64,000 nt of DNA from the NCBI GenBank assembly GCA_965153355.1, contig OZ231128.1, positions 4,588,001-4,652,000 on the forward strand. The letters run 5' to 3'. Under the pieces are notes generated by a model. The model had not been told where the DNA came from, ran no database searches, and saw nothing but the letters and a program-made list of their open reading frames with translations. Positions 27,581 through 38,623 of the stretch are shown one piece after another. Positions within the stretch are counted from its first letter, which is position 1, and the number at the start of each line of letters is the position of its first letter. The position numbers and the translations under genes are program-made. The DNA comes from Flaccisagitta enflata (taxonomy: Eukaryota; Chaetognatha; Sagittoidea; Aphragmophora).

Positions 27581-27639
27581 TTTAATTTTGGCTTGTTCAA
27601 CGGTTGGCTGTATCACCTGGGGATGGTCAGTGCCGATTC

Positions 27640-28320
27640 TCGTACTATACTACGCATAGTGTAATGGCTAAGAAAGATCTAATTCTCCTCTTTCAGATGT
27701 TAAGAAGAATTCTGTGTGATCGATAATTTTGAAGCTATGATTTTTTAAATCTTTTTTTGTTTTTTCGCATTTTTTGCATTTTTCCCAAAAACGAGGAATC
27801 AAGTTAATTGAGGTTTATTTGAACTTTGAAATGTCCCAGGTGATGATTGTGCGTCCTGGCAGCACAGTCTTGCTCTCATTTCAACTCAGTCCATCCATCA
27901 GTCTGTTGGTCTGTCTGCCCGTCTGAGTGGTAGGGGGTTGGATGCTTCTGTCCACCTGTCCGAAATGATTTGGAAAAAAGTCGAAGAATACCTTCGGCTT
28001 TTTGAGACCTACGGCGGAAATCGATTTTCCCTCTCTCTCATGGGGAGTTTGGGAAAGTTGGTCATTTTTTTAGCTCGAATGATGCTACGCATGAAATTGA
28101 TAGCTAAGTAAGAGCTAAATCTCCTCTTTCAGATGACGCCAAGCAGAATTCTGTGCGATTGATAGTTTTGGAGCTATGATTTTCTGAATCTTTTTTTATT
28201 TTTTCGCATTTTTCACATTTTTCCCAAAAATGAGGAATTAAGGTATTGAAGTCTATTTTAACTTCACATTGTCCCAGATGATGATTGTGCATGCTGGCAG
28301 CAAAGTCTCTCACTCGTTTA
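27640..28320. repeat. Direct duplication of a ~250-bp unit
   Basis: gctacgcat... followed by ctcctctttcagatg, gcagaattctgtgcgat-type sequence, cgcatttttc and gtcccagatgatgattgtgc occurs at 27640-27880 and 28070-28310. The sequence between (27955-28060) matches 25520-25640. An inverted third copy lies at 42400-42600. Confidence 0.75.
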
Positions 28321-28324
28321 GTCC

Positions 28325-28538
28325 TAGAATCTATAAGAGGCTTTGTCCATCCATCCGTCAGTCCATCCGTTTGTCTGTTGGTCCATCAGTCTATCCATGG
28401 TGATCAAGTCAAAAGTTGAAAAACAGGCATTCTCTCTCTGTCGCTCTCTCTTTGTTTCATTCTCTGTGTGTCTGTCTGTCTGCCTGTCCGTCCGTCTGTG
28501 TGTCCGTTGTCTGTCTGTCCGTCATCTGTCTGTCCGTC

Positions 28539-28615
<77 letters not shown>
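28325..28615 (+). mobile_element. Partial hairpin family A copy with CT microsatellite
   Basis: tctataagaggctttgtcc and gtccgtc-type core without an intact 5' hairpin. It runs into a pure CT tract (28540-28605). Confidence 0.5.
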
Positions 28616-28616
<1 letters not shown>

Positions 28617-30079
28617 TTTTTTTTCTCAGCAATTACGACTTTTTTCCTACGGCGATTAGCCGCCTTTATTGGTAATTTACTGACAGACATTTTTCAAGTA
28701 ATGTTGCTCGAGCTATTAGGAAAATTCATTTCATTGGCTTTGACACATCATTTTCCTGCGCAAAACAAGCCTGTAAACCAGAAACATAACGATCTTGAGG
28801 GGTCTCTCTGGTCAGAGACAATCACTTTTTTTACGGGCCACTAGGTCGCTCGCTAAGTTCGCTCGCAAAAAGAGGCAAAAAGACCGATGGAATGACAGGA
28901 TGGCAAGGATCAATTCTAAGAGCAAATTTCATTGTTCAAGCTTCCAACCTCATCCAGGTTTTCCACATCATGACGCATTAATTGTTGATCAAAGGATGTA
29001 GGTTGTGGCGCATTAGAAATGGAATTGGTGTTATAGCTTATTTCAGATTTGATCATCACTTGAATAAACATATTAAACATTGGAAACTAGATCATATGCA
29101 CAGCTGCCCCGTTTAAAATTTCCCCATTTATCGCCCTTGATTCCTTTTTTTAAACCCTCTCTCCCATGTTCCCATTGTACTCTAATTATAACTCTCATAC
29201 TGATTTGCGTTTTTGTTTTTGCTTACAATTATGTTCCTCCAGTAGATGCTGTTTCATTTCTTTTAAGCCGAGGATATCTAATCCACATTTTGGACAGCGA
29301 AACAGTCTATTCTTCAAGTCCCATAACTAATTTCAGATATCAACACTTATCTAGTCACTCATTGTGACAAATTTTGCCCTATTTTGAAACTCTGTGAAAG
29401 ATCCTTGAAGTAAGCCCCACTAGTTGTCCTGGGTTCAGTTGTTTGAAAATGGCATTCGGATGAATTGGGTCAATTTGGTCGATTGGTCTGTTGGTCCATT
29501 TTAAAGTGCAAATACATGCATTTACGATGAAGCAGTTAAATTGGTCTGTGTTTGTGAGTGTTTTTGGGGTGGTTGGGGGTGTGGATGGGGGTTTTATGCC
29601 CCTTCCCACTCGTCCATAACGATATTATAATCGTGCGTCACTTGTCATTTTGTCATAATTTATCGCATTAAGGTGGAAATAAATTCTCAGCGCCATTTTA
29701 TAAAAAATTCAAAAGTCTTAAATTTTCCCAAGGATACCAAATAGCAGTGAACATTTGTTGTTGCATCATAAAGAACGGATTTCAAAGGACTAACGAATCT
29801 TATCTTTTACTAGTGGAATTTGGTTACAGCCAAGAAAGGAAAAAACTAGTGACGCGGGGTCACAATATCCTTGCGGACATGTGGGCAGGGGCAACTAACC
29901 CCCATCAACTCCCCTTGCCCCCCACCTCAACCACACACAAACACCTTTGAGTGAGTGAGTGAGAGAGAGAGAGTGAGCCTGGAGTAGGGGTGGGTATGGA
30001 TGGGGTTGTATGCTTCTGCACACCAGTCCTCAAGAATATTGTGACCCTGCTTAACTTTCTTGTACCTTTAATCTTTTTT
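28616..30079. other. Interior of the 7.56-kb element, with degraded family A fragments
   Basis: Fragments with family A-type ends: 29400-29653 (ends cgtcacttgtc), 29848-29945 on the minus strand (gtgacgcggggtcac), and about 29985-30065. Frames at 28795-29001 and 29080-29367 are not recognisable. Confidence 0.45.
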
Positions 30080-30329
30080 AGTCGCGTGCTATGCGACTCT
30101 ATAAGCCACTTTTTGGTCCGTTGGTCCGTCCATCCGTCGGTCGGTCGGTCACAAAGTTGTTTTAAAGGCTTTTTATCAAGTTATTCATGTTTTTGAGAAG
30201 TGGAGAAGAAGCTTGGAGTAATAAATAGCTATTTTAACTGTCTTTTTGAAAAAATAATGTTTGTCTGTCTGTCTACCTAACTTTTTTTGAAAGTGCCGAC
30301 GCACGCTACTTAGGTCTAATGACCTTGTT
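30080..30329 (+). mobile_element. Hairpin family A copy, first of three head-to-tail
   Basis: 5' AGTCGCGTGC-TA-TGCGACT, 3' GCACGCTACT, then hairpin AGGTC-TAAT-GACCT and TTGTT. The 3' hairpin sequence differs completely from other copies while its shape is kept. Confidence 0.75.
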
Positions 30330-30722
30330 AGTTTTGGATACGCAACTATGAGTCCATTTGTATTTTGGTCCATCGGTCCATGGGGCGGGAGGGTGGGTAG
30401 GTGGGTGGGGTGTGGATGGGGGTTGGATGCTCAGATGCTTGTTTAGGCCACTCAAAGAAGTTTATTTCACCAGACTTTCACCGACCCCCTTAATCTGCCC
30501 AAACCACCTACGCAATGCTTGTATAGGCCACTTGATGAAGTTTATTTCACCAGACTCACACCGACCCCCTAAATCCACCCAAACCACCTACACAATGCTT
30601 GTTTAGGCCTCTCAACGAAGTTTATTGCACCAGACTCTCACCGACCCCCTAAATATACCCAAACCATCTATATGCCCCCGCCAAACCGTCCGCAACTGTA
30701 TTTTGATCCCGCATCACTTGTT
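30330..30722 (+). mobile_element. Hairpin family A copy, second in the row
   Basis: Begins directly after the previous copy (AGTTTTGGATACGCAACT). The core holds three ~80-bp units (caccgaccccctaaatcyac type). 3' GTCCGCAACT, hairpin TGAT-CCCGC-ATCA, then CTTGTT. Confidence 0.7.
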
Positions 30723-30725
30723 TTT

Positions 30726-30830
30726 AGTCGCGGACACGCGACTACACCTTGCTGTGTTAGTCGGTAGGTTGGTCTTTCCGTCTGTCCATCCCGTAACATT
30801 TTTGAATTCCAATTAGTTTTTGCTGCGCAG
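30726..30830 (+). mobile_element. Hairpin family A copy, third, 3'-truncated
   Basis: AGTCGCGGACACGCGACT followed by ggtaggttggtc core and tttttgaattcc. No 3' end was found. 30830-31210 shows no further assignable element. Confidence 0.65.
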
Positions 30831-31210
30831 AATCTTTCACCTGAGGCGATTATGGCAAGACATCCTGTTAAAGGAGTTGACCAGCCTGGCAAGAAATTGA
30901 CCAAAAGCCACAAAGGGAAGCGCTAATATGCATCTTAATATCTCTGAATTCTTCTGAATTTCTCTGAATTTCTCTGAATTTCTCGCTAATGTTCTCGCTA
31001 AAGTTCTTCCAAATTCCTCTGGATTTCTCTTGTTATGCTTTGTTACATTGAGGTGTTTAAAAAAAGGCGGTAATATATGTTATCAGATAAAATGTGCCCT
31101 TTAACTTTCACGATACTGGTGTAACCTCTACAAAAAAAATGGAGATGAATATTGGATCTGTCAACACCCTGACCAAAGAATCAACACCTATGGTAACAGT
31201 GCTATGTTTA

Positions 31211-31794
31211 ACACCTGTCCGGATATTTTTGTCCCAGTAGTGTCACAACTTTAGATGCCTCACTACTGCTGGTGAGGAACAATAGAAATCTCTGTTATTG
31301 GATGTCAGATAAGTATTTTCTAGTATGTTTCATATTGTTTTCTGTATTTAATCCCATTTTGGTTACTGCATATCAACTTAATCACCCCTTAACCACTAGC
31401 CAGCAACGCCCAGGTATAAAATTTTCTATAGCTTTGGTTTGAATTTTTAAAGGGTTCCTCTTTAAGAAATCCATCAAAATCCATGGGCAAATTGAAGAAC
31501 GTTGTAAAAGCTTTTTAGCTGTGAAATCCGCATCTGAGTATCAATCTTTATATAGATTTGGTAGGTATCTGAAGTTGATTAGGTTTTTCTGGTAATTTTG
31601 CCATGATTTGCATGGGCAATGTTTTTACTGTTTTTGATCTAATCCAGTTTTGTGTGAAGCAATCCAGGCAAAATTCATGAGCAAAATGAAAAATTTTCAA
31701 GCTCTAACTGGGGGAAAAATCTGCATGTTGCTAAATATCCCAATTTTGATTTGACAGTCGTTTGATTTTGGGACAATAATATCCGGACAGGTGT
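31211..31794. mobile_element. TA-flanked element, 584 bp
   Basis: Termini ACACCTGTCCGGATATT and inverse AATATCCGGACAGGTGT, flanked by TA. Internal sequence is unique and has no ORF. Confidence 0.75.
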
Positions 31795-33051
31795 TATACA
31801 AATGGATCTCGTATCAAGAACGTGAACAATAGAATGGAAAATGAATAAGCGTGACTAGCTGAAGTAATTTGAGACATAGTCATTTGTGGTTGGGCATCAA
31901 ATCATTTTTTTCCTTTTCATGTCAGACAAAAATTCGGGTTACCGTTTTGTGGACCTGAAAACAGGCCTACCAATATACCATCTCATAGGAAGTGACTAAG
32001 ATAATGAGCAAAAGATTGAATCATGAGCAAAAGATCGACTTATGGCAGTTTCACATTTCATTGAGAGACAAAGTCATAAAAGACCTAGAATCGTAAGCTT
32101 TCTATGCAAGTTTCTAGAATCGTAAGCTTTCTAGGCAAGAAAACCTAGAATCGTAAGCATTGTAGAAAGCCACATTCATTGTCATATTTTACCTGTTTAT
32201 AGAAGAGTGGCGATGACAATTCCTTTTGGCAAAGGTTAGTAATCTCAAGATCATTCTTGACCCAAGAAATGAAAGAAATCGATTTAGCACTTTTTGGGTT
32301 ATGAAGAAAAAAAACATTTTCCCATTGTAAAAGAGTCTAGAAAACCTACAATCGTAACCCTTCTAACCCACAAATCTAGGATCGTAAGAATTATAGGAAA
32401 ACCAGCTGTCAGGGGGTTTGTTTATTTCAGAATGCGTTTCACTTTTAACTCTATGAAATTATGAAGTAAAACAACCTGATCGTTATCTAGTTTAACTCTA
32501 TGAAGTAAAACAACCTGATCGTTATCTAGTACGGCTCAGACTTTAAGATAGTTTAGGAAAAGCTTTTGAGCATAGAGCGAAGCTATCTAGCTTAGCTTTT
32601 GAGAAAACTAGCAACCACACAGTGGGCTTTTTTAGGCGAACCTTTCTCAAAACCTCTGGTAGCTTCTAACTTAATTTTTCTTGCACAGTTCAACCCTGTG
32701 AGTGTACTAGATTCCCTAACAAGCAAAAATATCCAGCTTTAAGGGCCCCAGGGGCCCCAAAGGGCCCCAAAAGAAGGTTTCTGAGGAATTTCAGGTTTTT
32801 TTGACTATTATCATGTCTTATCTTGGTTGTTTATGGTAACTTTCAACCCTATAAAGGTGATAGAGGCCCTAGCAAGAAAGAATTGTCGGTGGTGAGGGCC
32901 CTTGAGGCCCCTAGAGACCGTAAAAGTAGGTTTTTGAAGCTTTTTTCTGTTTTTTTTTGCATATAATTATAATTTTTTTGTTGTGTACTTAAAATTTTAT
33001 CTCTGTTAATGTGAAAGAGGTTCTAGCAAGCTAAATTTTTTGGTGTTATGG

Positions 33052-33519
33052 CACAGCGCAATCTGTAGTGATATCAATGCCCCAGGGAATTCCCTGGGAA
33101 TTCCCCCCTCACAATTATTCATAAGTGAACCGGGCATAGTCTAAAAATGTCAGAGTTTGATCCTGGGGTAATTCCCCGGGGATTCCCCTATTTAGACTAA
33201 CTTATTTTTTTTCATTCCTAAACTGAACGGGGCATATGCCCCGTTAAGTCCCTGAAGATTTTCACGATAAAAATCAACCTGAAAAAAGCCACTGAAAAAA
33301 GGGTTTACTGATTTTCATCGAAGCATTTTTGATTAAGAATAACTAAACGGGGCATATGCCCGGTTAAGTCCCCGTTTAGTCCCTGAATCATTTTCTTCAC
33401 TAACTTTTAACGGGGCATAGAACCGGGCATATTCAAACTTTAACTTTCTTTTACCGGGGACATCGGGGCTTTTGCACGGGGCATTAATGTCACCTTTTTG
33501 TACTACAGATTGCGCTGTG
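33052..33519. mobile_element. 468-bp element, CACAGCG termini, TATGG duplication
   Basis: CACAGCGCAATCTGTAGT at the left and its inverse at the right. TATGG is on both sides (33047-33051, 33520-33524). Neighbouring units show the empty site ttatgggccccagg. The interior carries ccgggcatatgcccc-type repeats. Confidence 0.85.
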
Positions 33520-33726
33520 TATGGGCCCCAGGGGCCCCTAGAGACCGTAGAAGTAGGTTTTTTAGGCTATTTTTAGGGTTTAGTGCTTAAAATCATAGGT
33601 TTTTTTAGTGTTTACTGTAAATTCAAGCCTTGTTAATGTGATAGTGGTTCTGGCAAGAAAAATTATTGGGTGTTATGGGCCCCAGGGGCCCCTAGAAACC
33701 AGAAAAGTTGTTTTTTTAGGGTATTT

Positions 33727-34227
33727 CACATCCTAGTTTAAAACGGTTTCCCTAATAGATAAAAACGGGTACCAAAATATGGTCAGGTGGCCCGTTTTCA
33801 CATCAGGGACCTGAAAAAACGGGTGCCCTGACTGAAAAAAACGGGTGCACTGACTGAAAAAAAACGGGTCCCATGACTGAAAAAAACGGGTGCCCAATGT
33901 TTTTGAAATACCGCATACACCCTAAAGTGTAGGCATACATCATACTGTGCCTACATTTCATAGTGAATCATGAATAGTGAATCATGATTTTCATCAAAAA
34001 ACTCATCTTATATTTTTCCCTTACATATCGAGACCCACTGAAGATGGTGAGGGGACCTGTTTTTTTCAGTCAAGGCACCCGTTTTATAAAGACTTAGAAA
34101 ATAAAATGCGGGTCCCCTAACTGAAAAAACGGGTACCAAAACAGGTGCCATGATGGAAAATGGGTAAAAAAAACAGGTGCCCTAACCAAAAACGGGTGCC
34201 GCTTAATTTACCTCAAACTGGGATGTG
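33727..34227. mobile_element. 501-bp element, CACATCC termini, TATTT duplication
   Basis: CACATCCTAGTTT at the left and AAACTGGGATGTG at the right, flanked by TATTT (33722-33726, 34228-34232). The interior repeats acgggtgccctgactgaaa. Confidence 0.8.
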
Positions 34228-34709
34228 TATTTTTGAGGTTTTTGCTCATAATTATGGGTTTTTTGTTGTGTAATGTAAATTCTATCTTTGATAATATGAT
34301 AGAAGTACTAGCAAGCAAAATTTTTGGGTGTTATGGGCCCCAGGGACCCCTAGAAATCATAAAAGCAAATTTTTGAGGCTATTTTTTCAGGTTTTGTGCT
34401 TTTAATCATGGTTCTTTTTTGGTGTTTACAGTAAATTTTAACCTTGTCATCGTAATAGAGGTTCTAGCAAGCAATACTTTTAGCTGGTAAGAGCCTCAAG
34501 AGCCCCTAAGGACCCTGAAAAGAGGTATTTTAGCCAATAGAGAGTATCTCTTTAAGACTACATGTGCTTTTTCGTTGAATATTGTAAATTAGCACCCTAT
34601 TGGTGAGATAAAAACCTTTAAAAGCATTTTACAGCATAGTTACATAAACTTTCATAAAAAGCATCCAAAAATCTTGCCCATGATTAGTCATATATAAATA
34701 TACTCGGAC

Positions 34710-35195
34710 ATCTTCTTGCTTCTCCTCCTCCTCCTCCTCCTCCCTTCAACAGTTCCACAAGGTTACTTTCAAACCTATGTCCTGTGGTAAATATCATCTT
34801 TTAGAGGTACAAAGCTTGGCCAATATTATAGATTTACATGATTTGCAGCCGCCACTGCCTCCTCCTCCTCCTGATCCTCCTCCTCCTCCTCCTCCACCTA
34901 CTCCCTTCAACAGTTCCACAAGGTTACTTTCAAACCAATCTCCTTTGGTAAATATCATCTTTAAGATGATCAAAGCTTGGCCAATATTATAGATTTACAA
35001 GATTTGCAGCTGCCCCCGCCGCCTCCTCCTCCTCCTCCTCCTCCTCCTCCCTTCAACAGTTCCACAAGGTTAATTTCAAACCAATCTCATTGATAAATAC
35101 CATCTTTTTGATGATCAAAGCTTGGCCAATATTATAGATTTACAAGATTTGCAGCCGCCCCCGCCTCCTCCTCCTCCTCCTCCTCCTCCTCCACT
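34710..35195. repeat. ~130-bp tandem repeat with (CTC)n
   Basis: Four units with cctcctcctcc, then cttcaacagttccacaaggt, atgatcaaagcttggccaat and attatagatttacaagattt. The Pro-rich frame at 34777-34992 is a by-product. Confidence 0.9.
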
Positions 35196-36693
35196 ACAAT
35201 TTCTACAATAACTATCTCATCCCACATTGTATGGTCTACAAGCAACAAGTCTTGACTTTCATAAGAAACAATGTTTCTCTAATAGTAGAGGTAAGATAGA
35301 CAAATTCCAATGGAGCAGATTTTCAAAATGCCCTTTTGAGATAGTGGAAAGTAGCAAGGTGCTATTTCTCCAAAATGGTGAGAGGTACAAAAAAATAGAA
35401 ACCAGTCCCTTGTAGGCCATCACCAAAAGGTAAGAATTGACAAAAAAAAATATCTTAAGTCCTGGGTGTACATAGGTAAAAAAAAATAAAACTGGATTTT
35501 TTGCTCTTCCCCCTTCCATAGGATTACAATGGAAAGTTACTCATTGATTTTTAAAAAACGCATTATTTAGTATTGCCGCAAAACTATGAGAGGTACAATT
35601 ATGATGAAACCTGATTATAAAACCTTAGAGTTTCCTCTACATATTTCAGTAATAATATTGTCTTAATGTTTGGGTGTACTAAGGTTTAAAAAAATAATAA
35701 GGCCACTGACCCCCCCTATTTTGATTGAAATAAGCCTGACCAGGCCAATTCAGAGCGCTGTTACCCCCCCTTCAAATAAAAAATCGGCCAAAATTGTGAT
35801 TGGTATTTTACATATTAACCATTACCCCTCTATTTCAGCCATATTTGGTTCATTTTTTTTATTTCTTGATTTTGACAAAATTGACCATCTCAGCTTCCAG
35901 AGCCAGAGTCCAGGCGATTACACAGTGGGCACCTACTTCCGGTCAAGGTATCATTCTATGGCTGGTTAATATCAAATATATACTCTAAAGATTAGGTTTG
36001 GCGTTTTTTGTTTCTCCATTTTTGGCCTAAAAGTGCCCTCTGAGGTAATGAGAAAGGTCGGCCTACAGTGAACCACCAATTTTGAATCACCCACTTCAAG
36101 ACGCGCAAGAAAACCCTCGAGGTCATTTTTTTTCTCAAATGTTATTCGACTTCCAACGCATTCTATGTAGTCGGAATTACTTATCCCGCAGACAAATTAA
36201 AGTAATAAATTAAACAATGTTGGACGAGAGACATGGGGCGAAGGAATGACAAAAGCGCGACAATACCGACACCACGCGTTTAATTCCGACCCTCCGTTCT
36301 TACTGACGTACATAAAATGGGGCAAGGGAAAAGAACGTCAGGGTGAAGATGACATTTCTATTAGATAGACAGCGACGAACTCGCTGTTTGAACTAAGTGT
36401 ATTTCCAGGTAAGTCTGCTCTTGACAAATTTTCTTGATTAACAGTGCCATGCACATGAGAACACTATGTAAATAAAAGATATTTCAAGGCAAAATTCCAT
36501 TGCCTTCAACCACCCGCGTTCTAAGTAAATATTGGAATGTCAGTTCCTCCCTATCATAGTTCAATAACAGATCAATAATGGAATGTCAGTTCCTCCCTAT
36601 CACAGTTCCATGATAAGACGACATATCTCTCTCTCTCTCTTTCTCTTTCTCTCTCTTTCTCTTTTTCTCTCTTTCTCTCTCTCTTTCTCTCTC
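35196..36693. other. Intergenic sequence 3' of COPZ
   Basis: Unique sequence. 36240-36420 is more balanced but has no recognisable exon. ggaatgtcagttcctcccta is repeated at 36533 and 36581, and a CT microsatellite (36625-36696) runs to the COPZ stop codon. The COPZ 3' UTR must lie here; no clear minus-strand AATAAA was found. Confidence 0.4.
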
Positions 36694-38262
36694 TCATTTC
36701 AGCAGTGTCCATTTAATTTGTTCTTTGGCCGTTGCCAACACTTGCGCTACGGTTTGTTCTCCTAGTGGAATGTCTGCTTCCGCGGTTCTTGTGGCCGATC
36801 GTGAAGCTACCAGACTAGCGTCGGATTCGAGGATGATTCCACTGTCAATCATTTCGTCAACCTTTAAGAAAACGATGTAAAACAAGATTTGGCGGTTTAG
36901 AACATGAGATGGATGGGGGGGGGGGCTTTTTGGCACAGGGGAGATTCGGTACAAAGCGACATAGCTTCTCCTTGGTTAGGATGTATTGCTGAATTTTTGC
37001 CATGCAACTGTACCTCACCCAGTACTACCACACTGACCAATAACATTTCCTTTTTAACAAAGCATGACGAATCTATGGGACTTTGTCCCGAATTTCCCGT
37101 GTCCCAAATAGCCCCCCTCCCAACTACGCCAAGTATTTTGAGTCGCGTGCTACGCCACTTTACAACCCGCTCTGTCCATCGGTTGGTCGGTCACCGTGAG
37201 GTGCTCCAAATGCTTGGGTTAGCCTCTATCACTGCCTCTGCCCACCCGCACGCGACTTCGGACGCCGTGTATCCAGCCTTGCTTATTGTCTAAGAGGACA
37301 TTCTGTCCCACTTTCCATCCGCCTGCCTGCCGGTCAGCCTTTTAATCTCACTCGGATCAGTCAGTCTTATACAATGAAGCCTCACCGCCACACTCTCTCT
37401 TGACTCACCGCCAAAAATACGGCGTCTAGATTATCCATCAACGAGCGCTTTTCCACATTTTTGCGAAACATTTGAGAAAGAGTGTCGAATAAACAGTTGA
37501 GGACTGACACCAGAATCAGTTCGTTTTCTTGTTGGCTTCCCATCACGTACAAAAACACATCGACGTTGCTACGGTACACGATCGTCAATCCTAAAGAAAT
37601 CAAGTAGAAAAGAAGTAAATAATCCGACAAATTTTTAGATATTTTGAGAACGCGACTCTGATAACTCGTTATCGAACTGAGCCTCATCGGCATTCTCGGA
37701 ATACAGTTAAACCTCGTTCCAACGAATTTCAAGGGACTAATAAGTTTTATCTGTAGTAAATGGAATTCTGCTATTGCAAATATAGAAAACAAAAGAAAAC
37801 TAGTTGAAGGAACTATGAATTTTCATCTGTTACAGGCGGAATTCCGCTACTGCCGGGTCCGTTAGAGCGGGGTTCAACTGTACTGCCCACGCCCGAATAG
37901 GCAAATATTCAACCCATTTCATAACTGCCTCTGTCAACGCGACGTGGGTGGCCTTGTTACCGGTCTTGTTGTCGAATTTAGATTCTTCGAAAAAAGCGGG
38001 AGACCCACTTTACCCCCGGGGACCCATTTCCCCCACTCTACCCCACTCTACCCCAAAGTGATTTTGTACCTTCCATCATAATGATTTCCGCATTTGCGCG
38101 CTGAGTCTTTGCAAAAAGCTTGGCTTCCAAATCCTTCTGCTGCTTGACGGTGGAAAAGGCGTCTTTATCGTAGTATTTAGCCAGGATTCTTTTGCCGTCT
38201 TGATCTAAAATGGCGATGCCTTTGATTGACACTAACGAAGGTTCGATCGAGTCTGACTCCAT
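36694..38262 (-). CDS. COPZ1: Coatomer subunit zeta (COPI), complete
   Basis: Three minus-strand exons: 38262-38070, 37590-37409, 36861-36694; 180 aa and a TGA, against 177 aa in the human protein. Phases 1 and 0 join cleanly. The sequence follows the zeta-COP family through its length: [49 protein letters not shown], then [14 protein letters not shown] and the C-terminal [11 protein letters not shown]. Zeta-COP has a longin-like fold and pairs with gamma-COP in the COPI coat, which carries retrograde Golgi-to-ER traffic. Intron 1 holds a pogo-like MITE and a 3' fragment of the hairpin family. The gene lies upstream of, and in the same orientation as, an element with an 18-bp minisatellite that separates it from gamma-tubulin. 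The initiator ATG was chosen because the upstream reading frame is low-complexity Lys/Asn-rich. Confidence 0.96.
37141..37284 (+). mobile_element. Hairpin family A copy in COPZ intron 2 region
   Basis: AGTCGCGTGC-TACGC-CACT at the 5' end, GCACGCGACT at 37249-37258, then CCGTGTATCCAGCCTTGCTT. It lies in the intron between COPZ exons 2 and 3. Confidence 0.75.
37704..37880. mobile_element. pogo/Tigger-like MITE, 177 bp
   Basis: Ends CAGTTAAACCTCGTTCCAAC and inverse CAGTTGAACCCCGCTCTAAC, flanked by TA. These resemble the CAGTTGAACC termini of pogo-type elements. It lies in COPZ intron 1. A 3' fragment of family A (acgcgacgtgggtggccttg) follows at about 37935-37970. Confidence 0.75.
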
Positions 38263-38623
38263 AGTTTTTTTGTTTTTTATTCGTTTTTGTTTGTTTTGTT
38301 TTTTGTCTTTTTTAGAAACAACAATAGAATATCTCGTCAAGCGGTCGCGGTCTTGAGCGATATAAATGGGGCAATCATTGGTGACCGATTTTCAAAACAA
38401 TATTTCGATTCGACTCACCTTAATAACAGGAAAAGAAATTCAGACATACATTGACCAATGAGCAGGCAAAGGTTGAAAACCAAGAAAAAGACAAAAAGAC
38501 AGTCAAGAAATATCAAATATATATATATATCAAGTATATATATATAAGTAAAAAGTGACGTTCTTAAGAACAAAAAAATGATTAACCTAGTTCAAAACTA
38601 AATAATTCGATAAAAAGCTTAAA

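Larger units (their letters stand above)
24853..32408. mobile_element. 7.56-kb element with ~330-bp TIRs and 5-bp target duplication
   Basis: Left TIR 24853 to about 25185 and its inverse about 32083 to 32408, with termini CAGCTGGTT(A/T)TCCTATAA. The direct duplication TCAGG is at 24848-24852 and 32409-32413. The TIRs contain repeated cttacgattctag motifs. The interior has no recognisable transposase or other gene. It is packed with other elements (25751-27580, 27640-28320, 30080-30830, 31211-31794), so it is non-autonomous or decayed. Confidence 0.8.
32740..34520. repeat. Degenerate GGGCCCCAGGGGCCCC tandem block with two insertions
   Basis: About six units carrying gggccccaggggcccctaga, followed by a ttttt-rich stretch and ttctagcaag. 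Starts are near 32745, 32880, 33520, 33675, 34335 and 34490. Two 5-bp-duplication elements interrupt it. Confidence 0.7.

Noticed and set aside
28795-29367. Frames reading SKFHCSSFQPHPGFPHHD and KHIKHWKLDHMHSCPV, considered as a retroelement remnant
   Set aside because: Too short and without recognisable catalytic motifs.
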